NCBI GenBank assembly: GCA_002328485.1
Contig: DCUF01000020.1
Span: 1-29,742 of the forward strand
Reading direction: 5' to 3'
Length of the DNA stretch: 29,742 nt
DNA from: Deltaproteobacteria bacterium UBA2221
GTDB taxonomy: Bacteria > Desulfobacterota > Syntrophorhabdia > Syntrophorhabdales > WCHB1-27
Shown here: positions 8,221-16,782 of the stretch, piece by piece
Position numbering within the stretch: the stretch's first letter is position 1
How the letters are laid out: the number at the start of each line of letters is the position of its first letter
The notes under the pieces: model-generated
What the model saw: only the letters and a program-made list of their open reading frames with translations
The model's database searches: none
Told to the model about the DNA's origin: nothing
Program-made: the position numbers and the translations under genes

Positions 8221-8523
8221 ATGAGGCACATCATGGTAAGGTACCTTCTCATAGTGATTGTGGCTACCGGCGGATTGGTCTGGAACGGCGAGGTCTTGAC
8301 CATCTCCAATAAAGCTTTTGTATCCAACGCCGAAGCGGTTGTCGGTGCCCCCGCGACTCCGGTCAGTTATGCCGGGGTTGCGCGACGCTCTGCCGTTACC
8401 CCGGGGGTCGGGGCGCCCGGGGTTGGCGTGAGACCCGGGGTTGGTGTGGGGGCGCCAGGCCCAGGAGCGGGCGTTAGACCGGCGAATCTGGGCGGACCTG
8501 TGAACAGGGTCGGGGTACGCTGA
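8221..8523 (+). CDS. Gly/Val/Pro-rich secreted mini-protein, copy 1
   Basis: This 100-residue protein has no family I recognise. AAGGAGG (8211-8217) stands just upstream of the ATG. Residues 1-25 form a hydrophobic signal or anchor (MRHIMVRYLLIVIVATGGLV). A middle segment ends in NAEAVVGAPATPV. Residues 41-100 are low-complexity, built from GVGAPGVGV / RPGVGVGAPGPGAG blocks, and the protein ends in GGPVNRVGVR. The elastin-like composition suggests a disordered periplasmic or surface segment. A near-identical gene of exactly the same length lies at 25931-26233. The 3' 60% of the two genes is much more alike than the 5' part, and only two residues differ over the last 60. It sits 15 bases after the DUF2092-type gene and is probably cotranscribed with it. 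Confidence 0.8.
   Translation: MRHIMVRYLLIVIVATGGLVWNGEVLTISNKAFVSNAEAVVGAPATPVSYAGVARRSAVTPGVGAPGVGVRPGVGVGAPGPGAGVRPANLGGPVNRVGVR
8342..8523 (+). repeat. Dispersed direct repeat, copy 1 (partner 26052-26233)
   Basis: These 182 bases match 26052-26233 without any gap, with 15 mismatches by hand count. The first 40 bases (8342-8381) are identical. The repeat covers the low-complexity 3' part of the mini-protein gene. Confidence 0.85.
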
Positions 8524-8558
8524 ACAGAGGCCGCAAACAAGGGACCGGGGAGGCGGCT

Positions 8559-9635
8559 ATGAGAAAACCAAAGACATCTATTTGGATAATTCCGGGGTTG
8601 ATCGTTTTCCTTTTTACGGGTTGCGCGTCCATCGGGCCGGATTCGGTCGTCCGCGACCGGTCCGATTACACGGCAGCCATTTCTGAGTCGTGGAAGCGCC
8701 AGATGCTCTTCAACATGGTCAAAATTCGCTATGGCGACGCCCCTGTCTTCGTGGATGTCACGTCGGTGATCAGCCAATACCAGGTTGCAGGGCAGATCAA
8801 TCTCGGCACAACCATCGTCAATGACCCCTGGAGCACGTCTCAAACCCTGGCGGCAACGGGGCAGTACTTCGACCGGCCCACGGTTACCTACACGCCCATC
8901 ATGGGAGACAAGTTTGCCCGCAGCCTCATGACCCCCGTACCGCCCTCGGCCATTCTTAGTCTCATTCAGAGTGGCTACCCGGTAGATCTCGTCCTGCGCA
9001 TGCTTGTCCAGGAGATCAATGGCATTCGTAACCGGTTCGGAGGGGAGGCTCGGAGCCAATCGGCCGATCAGAACTTCTATGTCCTGCTTCAGAAGATGAG
9101 GAAGATTCAATTGGCAGGCGGCGTTGGGATGCGTGTCAATAAGATGGATAAACAGGAAGCGGCGCTGCTGATCTTCAGGGGAAAACGGGGTCCTGAGATA
9201 GAGGCCTTGTCTGCCGAGGTGCGCAAGATGCTAGGTTTGAATTCCGAGGCCAGCGATTTCAAAGTGGTCTACGGGGCAATCCCCCGAGACGACAAAGAGA
9301 TTGCGATTCTGACGAGGTCATTTCTGGAGGTTATCGTCGATCTCTCGGCAGACATCGAGGTTCCCGCAGCCCATGTGGAAGAAAAACGGGTGGGCCCAAC
9401 ACACACGGAGCATGCAGCGGGAGGTGAGACGATCAAACCTCTTATTCGAATCCAAAGCTCTTCTGCAAGGCCGGAAAACGCCTTTATATTGATCCCCTAC
9501 CGGAATACATATTTTTGGATAGACGACCGGGACCTGATGTCAAAAAGGCTATTCTCTTTCCTGATGTTTGTGTTTACCCTGGTCGAGACCGGGGAGAAAG
9601 GAACGACTCCTATTGTGACTGTCCCCACGGGATAA
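8559..9635 (+). CDS. Putative outer-membrane lipoprotein, unknown family (intact copy)
   Basis: This 358-residue protein starts at the ATG after GGGGAGG. Its lipoprotein signal peptide (WIIPGLIVFLFTGC) puts the acylated Cys at residue 22, followed by ASIGPDSVVRDR. No Asp stands at +2, so sorting to the outer membrane is expected. The body contains AISESWKRQMLFNMVKIRYG, the segment PTVTYTPIMGDKFARSLMTP and the C-terminal FWIDDRDLMSKRLFSFLMF, then ends PIVTVPTG. I do not know a function. A decayed copy carrying the same landmarks lies at 14999-15687. It follows the mini-protein by 35 bases and precedes the octaheme cytochrome by about 116, so it may belong to the same transcript. Confidence 0.85.
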   Translation: MRKPKTSIWIIPGLIVFLFTGCASIGPDSVVRDRSDYTAAISESWKRQMLFNMVKIRYGDAPVFVDVTSVISQYQVAGQINLGTTIVNDPWSTSQTLAATGQYFDRPTVTYTPIMGDKFARSLMTPVPPSAILSLIQSGYPVDLVLRMLVQEINGIRNRFGGEARSQSADQNFYVLLQKMRKIQLAGGVGMRVNKMDKQEAALLIFRGKRGPEIEALSAEVRKMLGLNSEASDFKVVYGAIPRDDKEIAILTRSFLEVIVDLSADIEVPAAHVEEKRVGPTHTEHAAGGETIKPLIRIQSSSARPENAFILIPYRNTYFWIDDRDLMSKRLFSFLMFVFTLVETGEKGTTPIVTVPTG

Positions 9636-9751
9636 GGCAGCGGAGAAGGTGTCTGAGAGTCTAAAGTCCCCCAGAATAGAGCAGTTTCGGTTGGACTTTT
9701 CATATCATCGGCAAGCCATACGAATCACTGATTTTCTTAACCAAACGGGGT

Positions 9752-11998
9752 ATGAGGATGTTTGCGCGAGTAATATTGAGTGCTGCCTTGGCAACGATAC
9801 TGATGTTTCAGACAGCAGCAGAGTGCACGCAGGACAAGCCCGGCGTGGCTCCTGTAAACCAGAGGTATGCCGGTTCCAAGAGCTGTAGGGAGTGCCACGA
9901 GAGGTTTTATCAGCTCTGGTCCAGTTCCAGACATGGGCTTGCCATGCAGCCCTACAACGCTGACTTTGCAAAGGCCAAGCTGACACCCCAGTCCAGCGAC
10001 GTGGTAATTGGAAAGCTCGTATATAGGGCGGACCTCGGCAAGGGGGTTGTCAGCGAGACAGGCCCGAAGGGGACGAAGCGCTACAAGATCGAGCATGTAC
10101 TGGGTGGGAAAAATGTCTTTTACTTCCTGTCCCCCTTTCCGAAAGGGAGATTGCAGACCCTTCCCGTCGCCTACGACGTCAACAAGAGGATGTGGTTCGA
10201 TACCGCAGCAAGTGGCGTGCGTCACTTCCCCGGAACAAGCGGGGGCCAAACGATGAATTGGAAGGATTCCGGATACACCTTCAACACCAGTTGCTATAAC
10301 TGCCACGTGAGCCAGCTTTCAAACAACTATGACCTCAAGACCGATACGTATAGAACAACATGGGCTGAACCAGGCATCAACTGCGAAACCTGTCACGGAC
10401 CATCGGCAGAACACAATCGGGTTATGAAGGAGACCCCCAAGGGGCAGCAACCGAAGGACATGAAGATCATCAGCGTCAAAAAGTTCACCCCCCAGCAGCA
10501 CAACGCCACCTGTTCCGGTTGCCATGCCAAGATGTCCCCCATCACCGCAGCCTATCCCCCAGGGGAGCGTTTCTTCGACCATTACGATATGGCAACCCTG
10601 GAGGACCCTGATTTCTACCCTGATGGCCGTGACCTGGGTGAAAACTACACCTATACCTCCTGGCTCATGAGTCCTTGTGCCAAGGCAGGAAAGCTCAACT
10701 GCGTGACCTGTCATACCTCAAGCGGTCGCTATCGGTTCAAGAGCGATGACAAGGCGAATAACGCCTGCATGCCCTGTCATGAGAAGCACGTGAAGGACGC
10801 ACCCGCTCACACCCATCATAAGCCGGACAGCCCTGCAAATAAGTGCATTTCCTGCCACATGCCCATGACAACCTTTGCCCGTATGAACCGCACCGACCAC
10901 TCCATGTTGCCACCGACACCCTCTGCTGCCATCGCCTACAAGTCCCCCAATGCCTGCAACCTCTGTCATACTGGCAAGGATGCTGCCTGGGCAGACAAGT
11001 ATGTTCGTCAGTGGCGTACCAGGGACTATCAGGCGCCTCTCCTCAAACGGGCAGCCCTCATCGATGAGGCCCGCAAAAGAGACTGGAAACAGTTATCTGC
11101 AATGCTCGATTACATCATCAGCAAGGATCGCGACGAGGTCTTTGCAACCTCCCTCATCCGCATGATCCCGGCCTCCGGCGACGCGCGCGTTGCCCCGGCT
11201 CTTTTAAAGGCGATGAAGGACCCTTCACCGCTCGTACGAGGAGCAACCGCCGATGCCTTGCAACACCTTCGAACGCGGGATGCTATCCGTGCCCTTGTGA
11301 CTGCTACGGGCGATGACTACCGCCTTGTCCGTGTTCGCGCGGCGGCATCTCTTGCCGCCTATCCAAACCTCCCCCTTAATGAGGCGGACAAAAGGAGTGT
11401 CCAGGCGGCAAACAACGAGTACCTCGCTTCGATCACCGCCCGCCCCGACCAGTGGTCATCCCACTACAATCTGGGCAACTACTATTTGAGCCGCGACGAT
11501 CTCAGCCAGGCCATCTCCTCCTATAACACCTCATTGAGACTGGAGCCGAGGGCCGTGTTAGTCATGGTCAATAAATCGATGGCCTACGCCCGTCTGGGAG
11601 ACGGTAAGAAAGCAGATGAATCTCTCAAGGAGGCATTAAAGGTAGCTCCCGACAATCCGGTGGCAAACTTCAACATGGGCCTTCTCAAGGCAGGCCAAAA
11701 CGATACGAAGGGGGCGGAGCAGCATCTCAAGAAAAGTTTGAAAGCCGATCCCCAAATGGCACAGGCGGCCTATAACCTTTGTGTAATCACCGCAAAGGAC
11801 CGAATCAACGAGGCGGTGACCTGGTGCCGGAAGGCGGCAGACATGAGGCCGGAGGACCCGAAATATGCGTATACGCTTGCGTTCTATCTTAGCCAGAAGG
11901 GAGACAGGGACGAGGCGGTCAGGACGTTGCAGAGGCTGAGAGAAAAGTATCCAGGATACAAGGATGCCGAGATGCTTCTCAAAGCACTATCGAGATAG
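9752..11998 (+). CDS. Octaheme c-type cytochrome with HEAT and TPR repeats
   Basis: This 748-residue exported electron-transfer protein has a signal peptide at residues 1-24 (MFARVILSAALATILMFQTAAE). ATG 9758 may be used instead of 9752. Eight CxxCH haem-binding motifs follow: CRECH (45), CYNCH (181), CETCH (211), CSGCH (254), CVTCH (317), CMPCH (339), CISCH (365) and CNLCH (402). The early pattern SCRECHERFYQLWSSSRH is that of cytochrome c554-like multihaem proteins. After residue ~430 come HEAT-like helical repeats (ARVAPALLKAMKDPSPLVRG), and from ~565 several TPR units (WSSHYNLGNYYLSRDDLSQA, VANFNMGLLKAGQ). The protein probably sits in the periplasm, with the repeats as a docking arm. The electron partner and substrate cannot be told from sequence. 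It stands between the lipoprotein gene and the first sulfatase gene. Confidence 0.93.
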   Translation: MRMFARVILSAALATILMFQTAAECTQDKPGVAPVNQRYAGSKSCRECHERFYQLWSSSRHGLAMQPYNADFAKAKLTPQSSDVVIGKLVYRADLGKGVVSETGPKGTKRYKIEHVLGGKNVFYFLSPFPKGRLQTLPVAYDVNKRMWFDTAASGVRHFPGTSGGQTMNWKDSGYTFNTSCYNCHVSQLSNNYDLKTDTYRTTWAEPGINCETCHGPSAEHNRVMKETPKGQQPKDMKIISVKKFTPQQHNATCSGCHAKMSPITAAYPPGERFFDHYDMATLEDPDFYPDGRDLGENYTYTSWLMSPCAKAGKLNCVTCHTSSGRYRFKSDDKANNACMPCHEKHVKDAPAHTHHKPDSPANKCISCHMPMTTFARMNRTDHSMLPPTPSAAIAYKSPNACNLCHTGKDAAWADKYVRQWRTRDYQAPLLKRAALIDEARKRDWKQLSAMLDYIISKDRDEVFATSLIRMIPASGDARVAPALLKAMKDPSPLVRGATADALQHLRTRDAIRALVTATGDDYRLVRVRAAASLAAYPNLPLNEADKRSVQAANNEYLASITARPDQWSSHYNLGNYYLSRDDLSQAISSYNTSLRLEPRAVLVMVNKSMAYARLGDGKKADESLKEALKVAPDNPVANFNMGLLKAGQNDTKGAEQHLKKSLKADPQMAQAAYNLCVITAKDRINEAVTWCRKAADMRPEDPKYAYTLAFYLSQKGDRDEAVRTLQRLREKYPGYKDAEMLLKALSR

Positions 11999-12033
11999 AA
12001 TCCAAGTCCACAGCGAAAGGAGGAACAAAGGAA

Positions 12034-13929
12034 ATGAAACCGAACGGGAGTATCATCAGCTGCCCGCTTGCGTGCCGGGCTGCACCAATCGACGGGAGTC
12101 TTCGAAGGACACGTGCAACAATCAGAAAACGGGCTAACCTTAGCCCATTACTAATGACGCTATGGGTTGCCGTGATGGTCGCGGTGCTCGCCGTGCCCGC
12201 CATCACCATCGCGGCAGACGCACCTCGCCGGCCCAACATCGTCATCATCCTCGCTGACGACCTCGGCTACGCTGACATGGGCTCCTTCGGCAGCGAGATC
12301 AAGACGCCGAATCTCGATTCGTTGGCCAAGGACGGTGTGCGCTTCACCAACTTCTACACCCATGCGAGCTGCTCGCCCACGCGATCGATGCTGCTCAGCG
12401 GTGTTGATACCCACCTGAATGGCCTGGGCAATATGAACGAGATGATCGCGCCCAACCAGCGCGGCGTGCCCGGCTACGAGGGCAACCTCAACAACCGTGT
12501 CGTCACGCTGCCCCAGCTCCTCAAGGATGCCGGCTACCACACCTACATGGTGGGCAAATGGCACCTTGGCAAGCAGCCTGACCAGATTCCCGCGGCGCGC
12601 GGCTTCGAGCGCGACTTCTCGCTGCTCGACGGCGGCGGCAGCTACTGGAACATGATGAACATCACCGCCGCCGTGCCGAAATCGCTCTTCACCGAGGATG
12701 GCCGCTACCTGACGAAGCTTCCCGAGGACTACTACGCCACGAAGACCTACACCGACAAGCTGATCGGATACATCGACGCCAACCGCGGCGACGGCAAGCC
12801 CTTCTTCGCCTACGTGGCGCACCAGGCGCCGCACGATCCTTACCACCTGCCGAGGGAGTGGCGCAAGCGCCATGACGGCGAATACGACAAGGGCTGGGAC
12901 GCGGTGCGGCAGGAGCGGCTGAAGCGGCAGGTCGAAATGGGCATCACGCCGGCCGGCACCGAGCTTGCTGAACGGATGTGGTTCGTGCCCGATCCGATCG
13001 TGCTTGCCCCCGCAAGCCGCTACATACTCGGCAAGAAGATGGAACTCTACGCCGGCATGGTGGAGAACATGGACCACCACATCGGCCGGCTCATCGAACA
13101 CCTGAAGAAGATCGGCGAGTACGAGAACACGATCTTCATCTTCTTCGGCGATAACGGCGCCGAGGGCACCGACCTTTTCGGGATGATCGCGGGTTCCCCG
13201 GGTTCGCGCGACAACCTCTTCGCGGCGATCAATTGGTCGCAGACCCATCCCAATGCGTGGGGCGACCCGGAATCCTGGGTCGGCTATGGCCCGATGTGGG
13301 CCCAGGTGTCGATGACGCCCTTCAGCCAGTTCAAGGGCTGGCTGGCCGAGGGCGGCATCCGCAACGGGCTGATCGTCAGCGGTCCGGCGGTCCAGCGCCA
13401 GAAGGGAAGCATCAACCACGGGCTGATGCACGTGGCCGATCTGATGCCGACCCTGCTCGAAGTCGCCGGTGCGACCTATCCGAAGACCCACGAGGGGCGC
13501 GAGGTACCCGCGCTGATGGGCAAGTCGTTGGGCCCGGTACTCGCCGGCAAGGCGGACTCGGTGCGGACCGACCAGGACTATCTCGCTTGGGAGGTCTTCG
13601 GCAACCGCGCGGTGCGCCAGGGTGAGTGGAAGCTGCGCTGGCAGATCAAGCCGTTCGGCAAGGGCGACTGGGAGCTGTTCAATCTCGCGGCTGATCCCGC
13701 CGAGCGCAAGGATCTCGCCGCACAGCATCCCGACAAGGTGAAGGCCATGCTCGCGGTCTGGGAAAGCTACGTCAAGGCCAACAACGTGATCCTGCCCAAT
13801 CGTACCCTATTCGATACCATGGAAAAGGACATGCCGCAACGGGTTACGGTCTATCCAGGCTTCCCGCCGCTGATCTACCAACAGCAGTTCGTGCCGCCCA
13901 AGGACATGCTGGCCGATCCCAAACCTTGA
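12034..13929 (+). CDS. Arylsulfatase, Cys-type (periplasmic sulfatase 1)
   Basis: This formylglycine-dependent sulfatase of 631 residues hydrolyses sulfate esters. The metal site begins with IVIILADDLGYADMGS (residues 69-84). The signature CSPTR has Cys113 as the residue converted to formylglycine, and GKWHLG supplies Lys175 and His177. The later metal ligands lie in FFGDNGAEG. AAAGGAGG (12015-12022) supports ATG 12034, but this leaves about 40 basic residues before the hydrophobic signal segment (MTLWVAVMVAVLAVPAITIA). ATG 12154 would give a normal signal peptide but has no ribosome site. From about base 12155 third codon positions become strongly G/C (about 52 of 60 codons in a hand-counted stretch), unlike neighbouring genes, which suggests acquired DNA. 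A channel gene follows within 40 bases. Confidence 0.95.
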   Translation: MKPNGSIISCPLACRAAPIDGSLRRTRATIRKRANLSPLLMTLWVAVMVAVLAVPAITIAADAPRRPNIVIILADDLGYADMGSFGSEIKTPNLDSLAKDGVRFTNFYTHASCSPTRSMLLSGVDTHLNGLGNMNEMIAPNQRGVPGYEGNLNNRVVTLPQLLKDAGYHTYMVGKWHLGKQPDQIPAARGFERDFSLLDGGGSYWNMMNITAAVPKSLFTEDGRYLTKLPEDYYATKTYTDKLIGYIDANRGDGKPFFAYVAHQAPHDPYHLPREWRKRHDGEYDKGWDAVRQERLKRQVEMGITPAGTELAERMWFVPDPIVLAPASRYILGKKMELYAGMVENMDHHIGRLIEHLKKIGEYENTIFIFFGDNGAEGTDLFGMIAGSPGSRDNLFAAINWSQTHPNAWGDPESWVGYGPMWAQVSMTPFSQFKGWLAEGGIRNGLIVSGPAVQRQKGSINHGLMHVADLMPTLLEVAGATYPKTHEGREVPALMGKSLGPVLAGKADSVRTDQDYLAWEVFGNRAVRQGEWKLRWQIKPFGKGDWELFNLAADPAERKDLAAQHPDKVKAMLAVWESYVKANNVILPNRTLFDTMEKDMPQRVTVYPGFPPLIYQQQFVPPKDMLADPKP

Positions 13930-13968
13930 GCATCGCTAACCAGAGAATTCAATTAGGAAGGAGATATC

Positions 13969-14964
13969 ATGAAGAATAGCAAAGGTTTTACCAATTGGGT
14001 CGCTTGCTTGTGCTTGGCCGTTGCAACGATATTTGCCATGGGCGCTCTCTGCCCGCCTCAGGCTCATGCCCAGGTCCCGGCGCGCTTCTACTGGAAGACT
14101 CTGTCGGATGCGAATGCGGTGCCGGTCATCTTCAACTCGATAAGCGGCAACACCAATCCCTTCGACCCTGCTCATACCCCGACGGCAGGAGCGGAACTCG
14201 ACGCTACAATGGTGCTAGGAGGTTATGCGCGCACCTTTTCTCTCTTTGATCGGGCTGCCATGGCCGCGATCCTCCTGCCCATGGGACGAATCTCGGGCGA
14301 CATCACCGTGGCCGGCAGGGCGTACAGCCAATCGGCCAGCGGGTTCGGCGACCCGATGATCGAGTTCGACATCAATATTCTTGGACCCAAGGCGCAGAAG
14401 AACATCCCCGACCTCTTGCGCTATCAGCCGGGGCTCTCTATCGACCTGCTCGCCGACCTGGCCTTCCCAATCGGCGAGTACGACAACAAAAAGCCCCTGA
14501 ATATCGGGCTGAACCGATGGTATGGACGCGTGGGCTTGCCCATCATCTGGCAGCTCGGCCCGTGGGTGCCGGGCCGGCGCACGACCTTGGAATTCCTCCC
14601 CGCCCTGTGGCTCTTCGGAAACAACAACGATTATGTCGGGCAGACGTTGAAGACCGACCCAATGTTCCAGGTGGATGGGCACTTGACGCGTGATCTCACC
14701 GAGCGCCTCTGGGCGTCGCTTGACGGAGTCTGGTACTATGGCGGCAAAGCGACCATCAACGGTGTCTCGGGTGATAAGCTCAACAACCTCGGCTTCGGGC
14801 TCACGGCCGGGTACCAGATCAACGACAACCTGAACCTCACGGTCGGTTACAAGTCGACGGTCAATGACAGTGGTGCACATGACGTTCGCATGGACAGTTT
14901 CACGGTCTCGCTCGTGTACGGGTGGCACCAGCTCGTCGAAGGCATGCGCCGGCTGAAGGAGTAG
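13969..14964 (+). CDS. Outer-membrane channel, MetA-pathway (phenol degradation) transporter family
   Basis: This 331-residue beta-barrel protein starts at ATG 13969 behind GAAGGAGATATC. Its signal peptide is FTNWVACLCLAVATIFAMGA with cleavage near AHAQ (about residue 35). Amphipathic strands alternate with turns through to the C-terminus, for example MVLGGYARTFSLFDRAAMAA, SGFGDPMIEFDINILG, LNIGLNRWYGRVGLPIIW, LWASLDGVWYYGG and FGLTAGYQINDNLNLTVGYK. The style fits the 'MetA-pathway of phenol degradation' outer-membrane family (assignment from memory). Such channels are thought to admit small hydrophobic or aromatic compounds. Codon use is G/C-rich at third positions like the sulfatase upstream, so the two genes may have arrived together. 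It probably serves as that sulfatase's uptake channel (inference). Confidence 0.85.
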   Translation: MKNSKGFTNWVACLCLAVATIFAMGALCPPQAHAQVPARFYWKTLSDANAVPVIFNSISGNTNPFDPAHTPTAGAELDATMVLGGYARTFSLFDRAAMAAILLPMGRISGDITVAGRAYSQSASGFGDPMIEFDINILGPKAQKNIPDLLRYQPGLSIDLLADLAFPIGEYDNKKPLNIGLNRWYGRVGLPIIWQLGPWVPGRRTTLEFLPALWLFGNNNDYVGQTLKTDPMFQVDGHLTRDLTERLWASLDGVWYYGGKATINGVSGDKLNNLGFGLTAGYQINDNLNLTVGYKSTVNDSGAHDVRMDSFTVSLVYGWHQLVEGMRRLKE

Positions 14965-14998
14965 AAGTAGAAATTCCCGATTACGAAGGAAGGGCTTG

Positions 14999-15687
14999 AT
15001 GCGGGTCATGAGAGTGCTAAAATTGCCGGCGGCGGTGCTGCTATGTGCTGCTACTCTTTTCGTTGCAGGGTGTGCTTCGATAGGACCGGGCTCTGTTGCC
15101 CGCGACCGGTTTAGCTACACAACTGCAATCTCGGATTCCTGGGAGAGCCAGATGCTCCTCAACCTTGTGAAGGGGCGGCATGGTCATGCGCCAGTGTTTC
15201 TGGATGTCGCCTCCATGATCAGCCACTGTGCACTACAGACCCAGGCAAGCCTCGGAGGCTCATGGCAAACACCCCTTATCGACCGTAAGGGCGGCAATCT
15301 CAACGCCAATACTAATGGTGCTGGGAGGCTCCGGATCGTACACCGACAGCCCGACCATCACCTATAATCCCCTCATGGGAGAAAAGTCTGCCCGTAGCCT
15401 CATGGCGCCGGTGCCACCTGCAGGCGTCCTGAACCTCGTTCGGGCCGGCTATCCGGTCGATTTGCTGTTTCGGGTCTGCGTCCAGTCCATAAACGGGATT
15501 CAAAACAGTTTCGGTGGCCCGGCGGCAGCACATGACGCAGACCCTGAGTTTTACACAGTCATTGTCCTGGATCGACGACAAGGATGTGATGTCCAAGGGC
15601 GCATTCTCTTTTCTCATGTTCGTTTTCACGCTTACCGAAACAGGTGGCAAAGACGGCGCTCCTATTGTTACGATCCCCCCTGGTTAG
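14999..15687 (+). pseudogene. Decayed second copy of the lipoprotein at 8559
   Basis: Landmarks of the intact lipoprotein recur here in order but in three frames. Frame 1 (from ATG 14999, with GAAGGAAGG upstream) gives a lipobox VAGC followed by ASIGPGSVARDR, AISDSWESQMLLNLVK and VFLDVASMIS. Around 15310-15330 the reading moves to a second frame with SPTITYNPLMGEKSARSLMAP, AGYPVDLLFR and INGIQNSFGG. After DPEFYT (about 15558) a third frame gives SWIDDKDVMSKGAFSFLMF and ends PIVTIPPG and TAG (15685-15687). The intact copy has roughly 140 extra residues at this last junction, so a deletion accompanies the shift. The product cannot be a full protein; a short secreted N-terminal fragment of about 120 residues could still be made. 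Confidence 0.88.
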
Positions 15688-15780
15688 GGGGAAACAGCCA
15701 TCAGCGATCGTTTGACCGCACAATAACTTGCTCACCAAGAAACACATAAAATAATACTAACGGGAGGGAGAAACACCGCT

Positions 15781-16617
15781 GTGAGACGAAGAATTAAAAG
15801 CATTTCTACAATCATCTTTGGTGCGATACTCTTGCTTGCCCTGACCCGGGTATGGGCAGAAGAACCGAAGCAGTTGGACGAGGCAGAGCTTGCAAAGGCG
15901 GCTCAAAACCCGGTTGCGAACATGATAAGCATTCCTGTTCAATCCAACTTTAACTTCAGGTTCGGGTCGGACAAGGATAAAAGCCAGATCGTTACCAACA
16001 TCCAGCCGGTTATCCCCATCTCGCTGAACAAGGACTGGAACCTCATCACACGAACCATAGCACCGATCATCTATACCGAATCCCCTGCATACCAGACGGG
16101 TCTGGGCGACATCCAGTTCGTGGGCTTGCTGTCACCTGCCAATCCCGGCAAGTTCATCTGGGGCGTAGGCCCTGCTCTGCAATTCCCCACACATACCGAC
16201 ACCTACCTTGGGAGCAACAAGTGGGCTGGAGGACCTGCGGTAGTGGGACTCACTATCACGAAACACTGGGTGGTCGGGCTTCTCCTTCAGAACATGTGGT
16301 CCTTTGCCGGACCGCCGACCACTGCCGAGAACCCTACGGTCAATCAGTTCCTCGCTCAACCTTTCATCAACTACAACCTACCCAAGGGATGGTACATAAC
16401 CTACTCGCCGTCGATTACCGCGAACTGGAAAGCTGACGGCGCAGATCAATGGACCGTGCCGCTCGGGCTTGGCGCAGGGAAGATCTTCAAGATAGGCAAA
16501 CTCCCTTTCAACGGCCAGCTTGCCGCCTACTATAACGTGGCCAGACCAAGCACCGGTCCTGACTGGTCCATCAGGGCACAGCTCGGCTTGCTGCTGCCGA
16601 AGGCCATCTTCCAGTGA
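15781..16617 (+). CDS. Outer-membrane channel, neuromedin U / MetA-pathway family, copy 1
   Basis: This 278-residue protein starts at GTG 15781 behind GGGAGGGAG (15762-15770). Its signal peptide is IKSISTIIFGAILLLALTRV, cleaved near VWAEE. The mature protein opens with LDEAELAKAAQNPVANMISI, the usual family opening before the first strand (SIPVQSNFNFRFG). It then shows IQPVIPISLNKDWNLITRT, GLGDIQFVGLLSP, IWGVGPALQFPT and a closing strand WSIRAQLGLLLPKAIF. The terminal aromatic residue pattern (IFQ) fits barrel assembly. The family is predicted to form outer-membrane beta-barrels for small-molecule passage; the substrate is unknown. A paralogue with the same framework lies at 23220-24035. It follows the broken lipoprotein copy by about 90 bases. 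Confidence 0.87.
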   Translation: MRRRIKSISTIIFGAILLLALTRVWAEEPKQLDEAELAKAAQNPVANMISIPVQSNFNFRFGSDKDKSQIVTNIQPVIPISLNKDWNLITRTIAPIIYTESPAYQTGLGDIQFVGLLSPANPGKFIWGVGPALQFPTHTDTYLGSNKWAGGPAVVGLTITKHWVVGLLLQNMWSFAGPPTTAENPTVNQFLAQPFINYNLPKGWYITYSPSITANWKADGADQWTVPLGLGAGKIFKIGKLPFNGQLAAYYNVARPSTGPDWSIRAQLGLLLPKAIFQ

Positions 16618-16782
16618 TGAGCAAAAGTGGAAGACGCGGCGGAGGAGCGTGTCGCCGAGATGCTTAACGGTAGCATGACACTCCGACGGAAAGAATCATG
16701 AAACTCCGGCTTCTCTCCCTGGACAAGGGCGTGAGCGATGCTGAGGCGAAAGACCGAACCGAGCGATAGGCATGAGGAGGTC

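Noticed and set aside
8400..8470. G-rich near-tandem repeats that could be read as a CRISPR or tandem-repeat locus
   Set aside because: They are codons for GVGAPGVGV-type low-complexity protein, with no spacers and no regular DNA unit.
8367..9110. 247-codon - strand open frame spanning the mini-protein and lipoprotein genes
   Set aside because: It crosses two genes with clear starts on the + strand. Its sequence shows no domain, and its Pro/Thr/Gly-rich end is only the mirror of the mini-protein repeat.
9649..9888. 79-codon frame starting at GTG between the lipoprotein and the cytochrome
   Set aside because: It overlaps the cytochrome signal peptide and first haem motif in another frame, with no ribosome site or family match.
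12160..13728. 522-codon open frame on the - strand antisense to sulfatase 1
   Set aside because: It lies wholly opposite a well-supported sulfatase with G/C-rich third positions, which commonly leaves long open antisense frames. It has no ribosome site, signal or family motif.
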